Of a stretch of DNA of 64,000 nt, positions 61,803-64,000 are shown in pieces. The stretch is from an uncultured Flavobacterium sp. GTDB taxonomy: Bacteria > Bacteroidota > Bacteroidia > Flavobacteriales > Flavobacteriaceae. Location of the stretch: the NCBI RefSeq assembly GCF_943913405.1, contig NZ_CALTYA010000011.1:1-64000 (forward strand). The letters run 5' to 3'. The translations under genes were made by a program, and so were the position numbers. The stretch's first letter is position 1; each line of letters opens with the position of its first letter. The notes under the pieces were generated by a model. That model saw nothing but the letters and a program-made list of their open reading frames with translations, was not told the origin of the DNA and did not search any database.

Positions 61803-62678
61803 TTACGGAATAGCCACTTTCATCTGTTTAGGCAAAATAGCCACTTCCAACTTTGAAACCTCATCACAATATTCGCCATCAATTTGAAAGCTTACAGGAA
61901 CATTTGTCGTGATTGTTGCTTCATCGGTAGAAATAATTTCAACATCTCCAGATTCAATTGGCATATTCCCTGAAAGGATTTTCCCGAATACTATCAGGTC
62001 TAAATTCTTCAAAATCACAATCTCAAATTTTCCATCATTCATCACCCCGTCTGGATTAATCGTCACTCCTGTTCCATACTTTTGGGAATTCGCAATGACA
62101 ACCATTCTAGCTTCTGTTTCAACAGTTCTATTTTTGGTTTGAATCTTTGCAATGAAAGGTTCTTTTAATCCTGTCAAAGTATTTAGGGCTTGAAGCGCAT
62201 AGCCTAATTTCCCTCTGACATTGCTGTTTTCATAGTTTTTAACCAATTCGGCATTGATTCCGATATCGCTTAAATGGAGGCTTTTTTTGCCGTTTATGGA
62301 AATCATATCCATTTCCATGTAATCATTTCGGAAGGCTATTTTTAAGTTTTCCTCCAATTCATCCGGAAGATTCAAATCAACTGAAAGTCCGTTTGCAGAA
62401 CCGCCCGGAATTATTCCTAAAATAACATTGTGGTCTTGCACAGCTTCCGCTACCATTTTAATCGTTCCATCACCTCCGACCACAATTATTCTCTCGGCGT
62501 CATTGTCTTCCTGAAGTTTTTGTATTTTTTCTTCGTCGTTTTTTCCTGTGGTTTCAAAAATAATCAGGTTGACATTTTCATTTTTTGCGAAATCGGTGGC
62601 AGCTTCAATGATTTCAGTCTTATCGACATCCCCAGAAATCGGATTTACAACCAGTATATAATTCTTTAACGAGCCCAT
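61803..62678 (-). CDS. Diacylglycerol-kinase-family lipid kinase (YegS/DgkB type)
   Basis: A 291-residue soluble kinase that phosphorylates diacylglycerol or a related lipid at the membrane face. The nucleotide-binding motif VVGGDGTIKMVAEAV is near residue 82 and IIPGGSANGLSVDLNLP near residue 113, the family's glycine-rich loops. The C-terminal beta-sandwich ends with DGEYCDEV. It is divergent from an App1-like phosphatase gene with 62 bases between starts, suggesting joint control of lipid phosphate turnover. Confidence 0.93.
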   Translation of the reverse strand: MGSLKNYILVVNPISGDVDKTEIIEAATDFAKNENVNLIIFETTGKNDEEKIQKLQEDNDAERIIVVGGDGTIKMVAEAVQDHNVILGIIPGGSANGLSVDLNLPDELEENLKIAFRNDYMEMDMISINGKKSLHLSDIGINAELVKNYENSNVRGKLGYALQALNTLTGLKEPFIAKIQTKNRTVETEARMVVIANSQKYGTGVTINPDGVMNDGKFEIVILKNLDLIVFGKILSGNMPIESGDVEIISTDEATITTNVPVSFQIDGEYCDEVSKLEVAILPKQMKVAIP

Positions 62679-62740
62679 ATTTTAATAATTGCTTAAATTT
62701 TCGTATTTTGTTATAGCGTAATATAAATATAGCACAAATT

Positions 62741-63733
62741 ATGAAGCCAATCTTAAAATTATACCGCGGTTATGCAAATGATCAAGAGCTGATTGTGATG
62801 GGCCACGTTTTTAAGCCGACGACTAAAGAAGATTATGATTTCCAGAAGAAAAAATTTAAGAATGCGAAGTCTGTCATTAGAATGTTTCGAATTAAAACAC
62901 AATCCAATGCTTCGGTTTATTTAGAACATAATGGCATAAAAATCCACACAAAATCACTTGATGACGGTTATTTTAAGTTTTGTATTCCGCTGACGAGAGA
63001 TATTGCCTATGGCTGGAATGATTATAAAGTAAGCCTTTTTTACAATGAAAAAGAAATCAGCGAAAAAGGGAGTTATATCAGGCCTCCAGAAGGGAACTGG
63101 GGATTTATTTCAGATATTGATGATACTTTTTTGGTCTCGCACACGCGTAATGCTTTCAAGAAACTTTACATTTTATTATTCAGAAATGTAAATGATCGAA
63201 AGATTTTTGAAGATGTAGTGCCGCATTACCAAGCTTTGAGCACCGCCGGAAGAAAAAATAAAGATGAACAGAATGCCTTCTTTTATGTTTCCAGCAGCGA
63301 ATGGAATTTATACCGATTTATTACGCAATTTACCGCTTTGCATAATTTGCCTAAAGCCGTGCTTCTATTAAAAGATATTAAAACCAGCCTTACCGATTTT
63401 TTCTTGACAGGAAGAGGTGACCACAACCATAAATTTGAGAAGATCAAGCATATTTTAGAGTTTTATCCACACTTAAAATATGTTTTATTAGGAGACGATT
63501 CGCAACACGATCCTTTTCTATATGAAGATATCTGCAAAATTTTTCCCGTGACCGTAAAGGCAGTTTACATTCGCCAAACCGGAAGCCAGAAAAAACAAAA
63601 AGCAATTGATGCAATGAAAAACATGGAAAGCATGGGCGTTGACACTTGCTATTTCAAACAAAGCAGTGAAGCAATTGCACATTCTGAAAGAGTTGGAATA
63701 ATTTCTGGATCAGATGTAGAAATAGAATTATAA
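62741..63733 (+). CDS. App1-like phosphatidate phosphatase (DUF2183)
   Basis: A 330-residue cytoplasmic protein with the DxDxT motif as DIDDTFL near residue 127 (WGFISDIDDTFLVSHTRN), YVSSSEWNLYRFI as the second HAD motif and LGDDSQHDPFLYEDI as the closing acidic motif. App1-type enzymes remove phosphate from phosphatidate. An N-terminal beta-rich region (1-120) has the family YRGYANDQELIVMGHVF. Paired and divergent with the lipid kinase. A strong terminator overlaps the final bases. Confidence 0.9.
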   Translation: MKPILKLYRGYANDQELIVMGHVFKPTTKEDYDFQKKKFKNAKSVIRMFRIKTQSNASVYLEHNGIKIHTKSLDDGYFKFCIPLTRDIAYGWNDYKVSLFYNEKEISEKGSYIRPPEGNWGFISDIDDTFLVSHTRNAFKKLYILLFRNVNDRKIFEDVVPHYQALSTAGRKNKDEQNAFFYVSSSEWNLYRFITQFTALHNLPKAVLLLKDIKTSLTDFFLTGRGDHNHKFEKIKHILEFYPHLKYVLLGDDSQHDPFLYEDICKIFPVTVKAVYIRQTGSQKKQKAIDAMKNMESMGVDTCYFKQSSEAIAHSERVGIISGSDVEIEL

Positions 63734-63767
63734 AAAAATCCTGTAGCGCTAACTACAGGATTTTTTT
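63732..63767. terminator. Bidirectional terminator between convergent genes
   Basis: A 15-bp stem, AAAAAAATCCTGTAG with CTACAGGATTTTTTT around a six-base loop, whose two ends touch the stop codons of both neighbours. Confidence 0.9.
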
Positions 63768-64000
63768 TATTTTGTAACCATTGCGGTAATTCGCTTGATT
63801 TCTTGCTCTTTCCCTTTTGGATAAATCAACAAAACATCTTCTCTATCGACAATAATATAGTCGTTTAATCCGTCGATAATGATTAGTTTTTTAGCATCAG
63901 TTCTGATGATATTGTTTGTAGCATTTTCTAAGAAGACATTGGCGTTTACAACGGCATTCAACTGATTGTCTTTTGGAAGTTTTTCATATAATGAGCCCCA
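63767..64000 (-). CDS. manC: Mannose-1-phosphate guanylyltransferase, C-terminal part (5' end outside window)
   Basis: The last 78 codons of a minus-strand gene are present; the frame stays open to the right edge. The visible protein has WGSLYEKL, NAVVNANVFLENATNNII, KKLIIIDGLNDYIIVDREDV and a final LLIYPKGKEQEIKRI. This matches the C-terminal left-handed beta-helix of GDP-mannose pyrophosphorylases in Bacteroidota. The enzyme makes GDP-mannose from mannose-1-phosphate and GTP. The gene symbol is a family-level assignment from the fragment. Confidence 0.82.
   Translation of the reverse strand, partial: WGSLYEKLPKDNQLNAVVNANVFLENATNNIIRTDAKKLIIIDGLNDYIIVDREDVLLIYPKGKEQEIKRITAMVTK

Overview
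The window is AT-rich DNA from a member of the Bacteroidota, most likely Flavobacterium or a close relative. The evidence is lineage-typical signals and families: promoters with a TAnnTTTG -7 box, a type IX secretion sorting domain, SusB-like GH97, outer-membrane beta-barrel receptors with carboxypeptidase-like N-domains, DUF6266, DUF6660, AraC regulators with multi-pass N-domains, and tRNA genes without an encoded CCA. No species can be named from the sequence alone.

Layout. 1-2681: 5' part of an outer-membrane barrel receptor running off the left edge. 2.9-6.1 kb: housekeeping GTPases der and era around a small membrane protein, then two identical initiator tRNA genes. 6.3-9.1 kb: AraC regulator, small OMP and a glycerophosphodiesterase lipoprotein. 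9.2-20.9 kb: a metal-resistance island, all on the minus strand. It holds a CDF exporter, an HMA protein, a P1B-ATPase, a T9SS beta-propeller protein, a CzcCBA-type RND pump interrupted by a repeat-bracketed broken four-helix-bundle gene, and a Cys-rich DUF6660 protein. 21.1-23.2 kb: GH97. 23.3-27.1 kb: small secreted proteins and lipoproteins of unknown function. 27.3-29.8 kb: acyl-CoA hydrolase/CoA-transferase and an AraC regulator. 30.0-34.7 kb: accessory genes (DUF6266, HTH protein, LprI-like, Crp/Fnr, F420-type oxidoreductase, DUF1080-like, NTF2-like). 34.8-44.4 kb: a minus-strand carbohydrate locus (TonB-type receptor, two GH3, esterase, sugar MFS) divergent from a Nudix-type regulator. 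45.7-54.5 kb: J/KTSC protein, lipoprotein, a very large phosphoesterase/OM-barrel fusion with a kinase-like middle, an HD-PycTM membrane protein and a GAF protein. 54.8-60.4 kb: HAE1-type RND efflux operon. 60.6-64.0 kb: GNAT-like protein, lipid kinase, App1-like phosphatase and the 3' end of a mannose-1-phosphate guanylyltransferase.

How genes work together. The metal island couples cytoplasm-to-periplasm export (P-ATPase, CDF) with trans-envelope export (RND-adaptor-TolC). The carbohydrate locus reads as receptor uptake, periplasmic glycosidases and esterase, inner-membrane sugar import and a sugar-sensing repressor; it lacks a SusD gene.

Most interesting points: (i) a 1242-residue outer-membrane lipoprotein that seems to combine a calcineurin-like phosphatase, an atypical kinase-like segment and a beta-barrel; (ii) an HD phosphohydrolase fused to a Pycsar-effector-type membrane domain with no cyclase nearby; (iii) a repeat-bracketed four-helix-bundle cassette inside the czc operon whose repeat DNA now encodes the TolC signal peptide; (iv) helically phased TTGAC motifs in the DUF6266 upstream region; (v) palindromes between the Nudix regulator and the GH3 locus.
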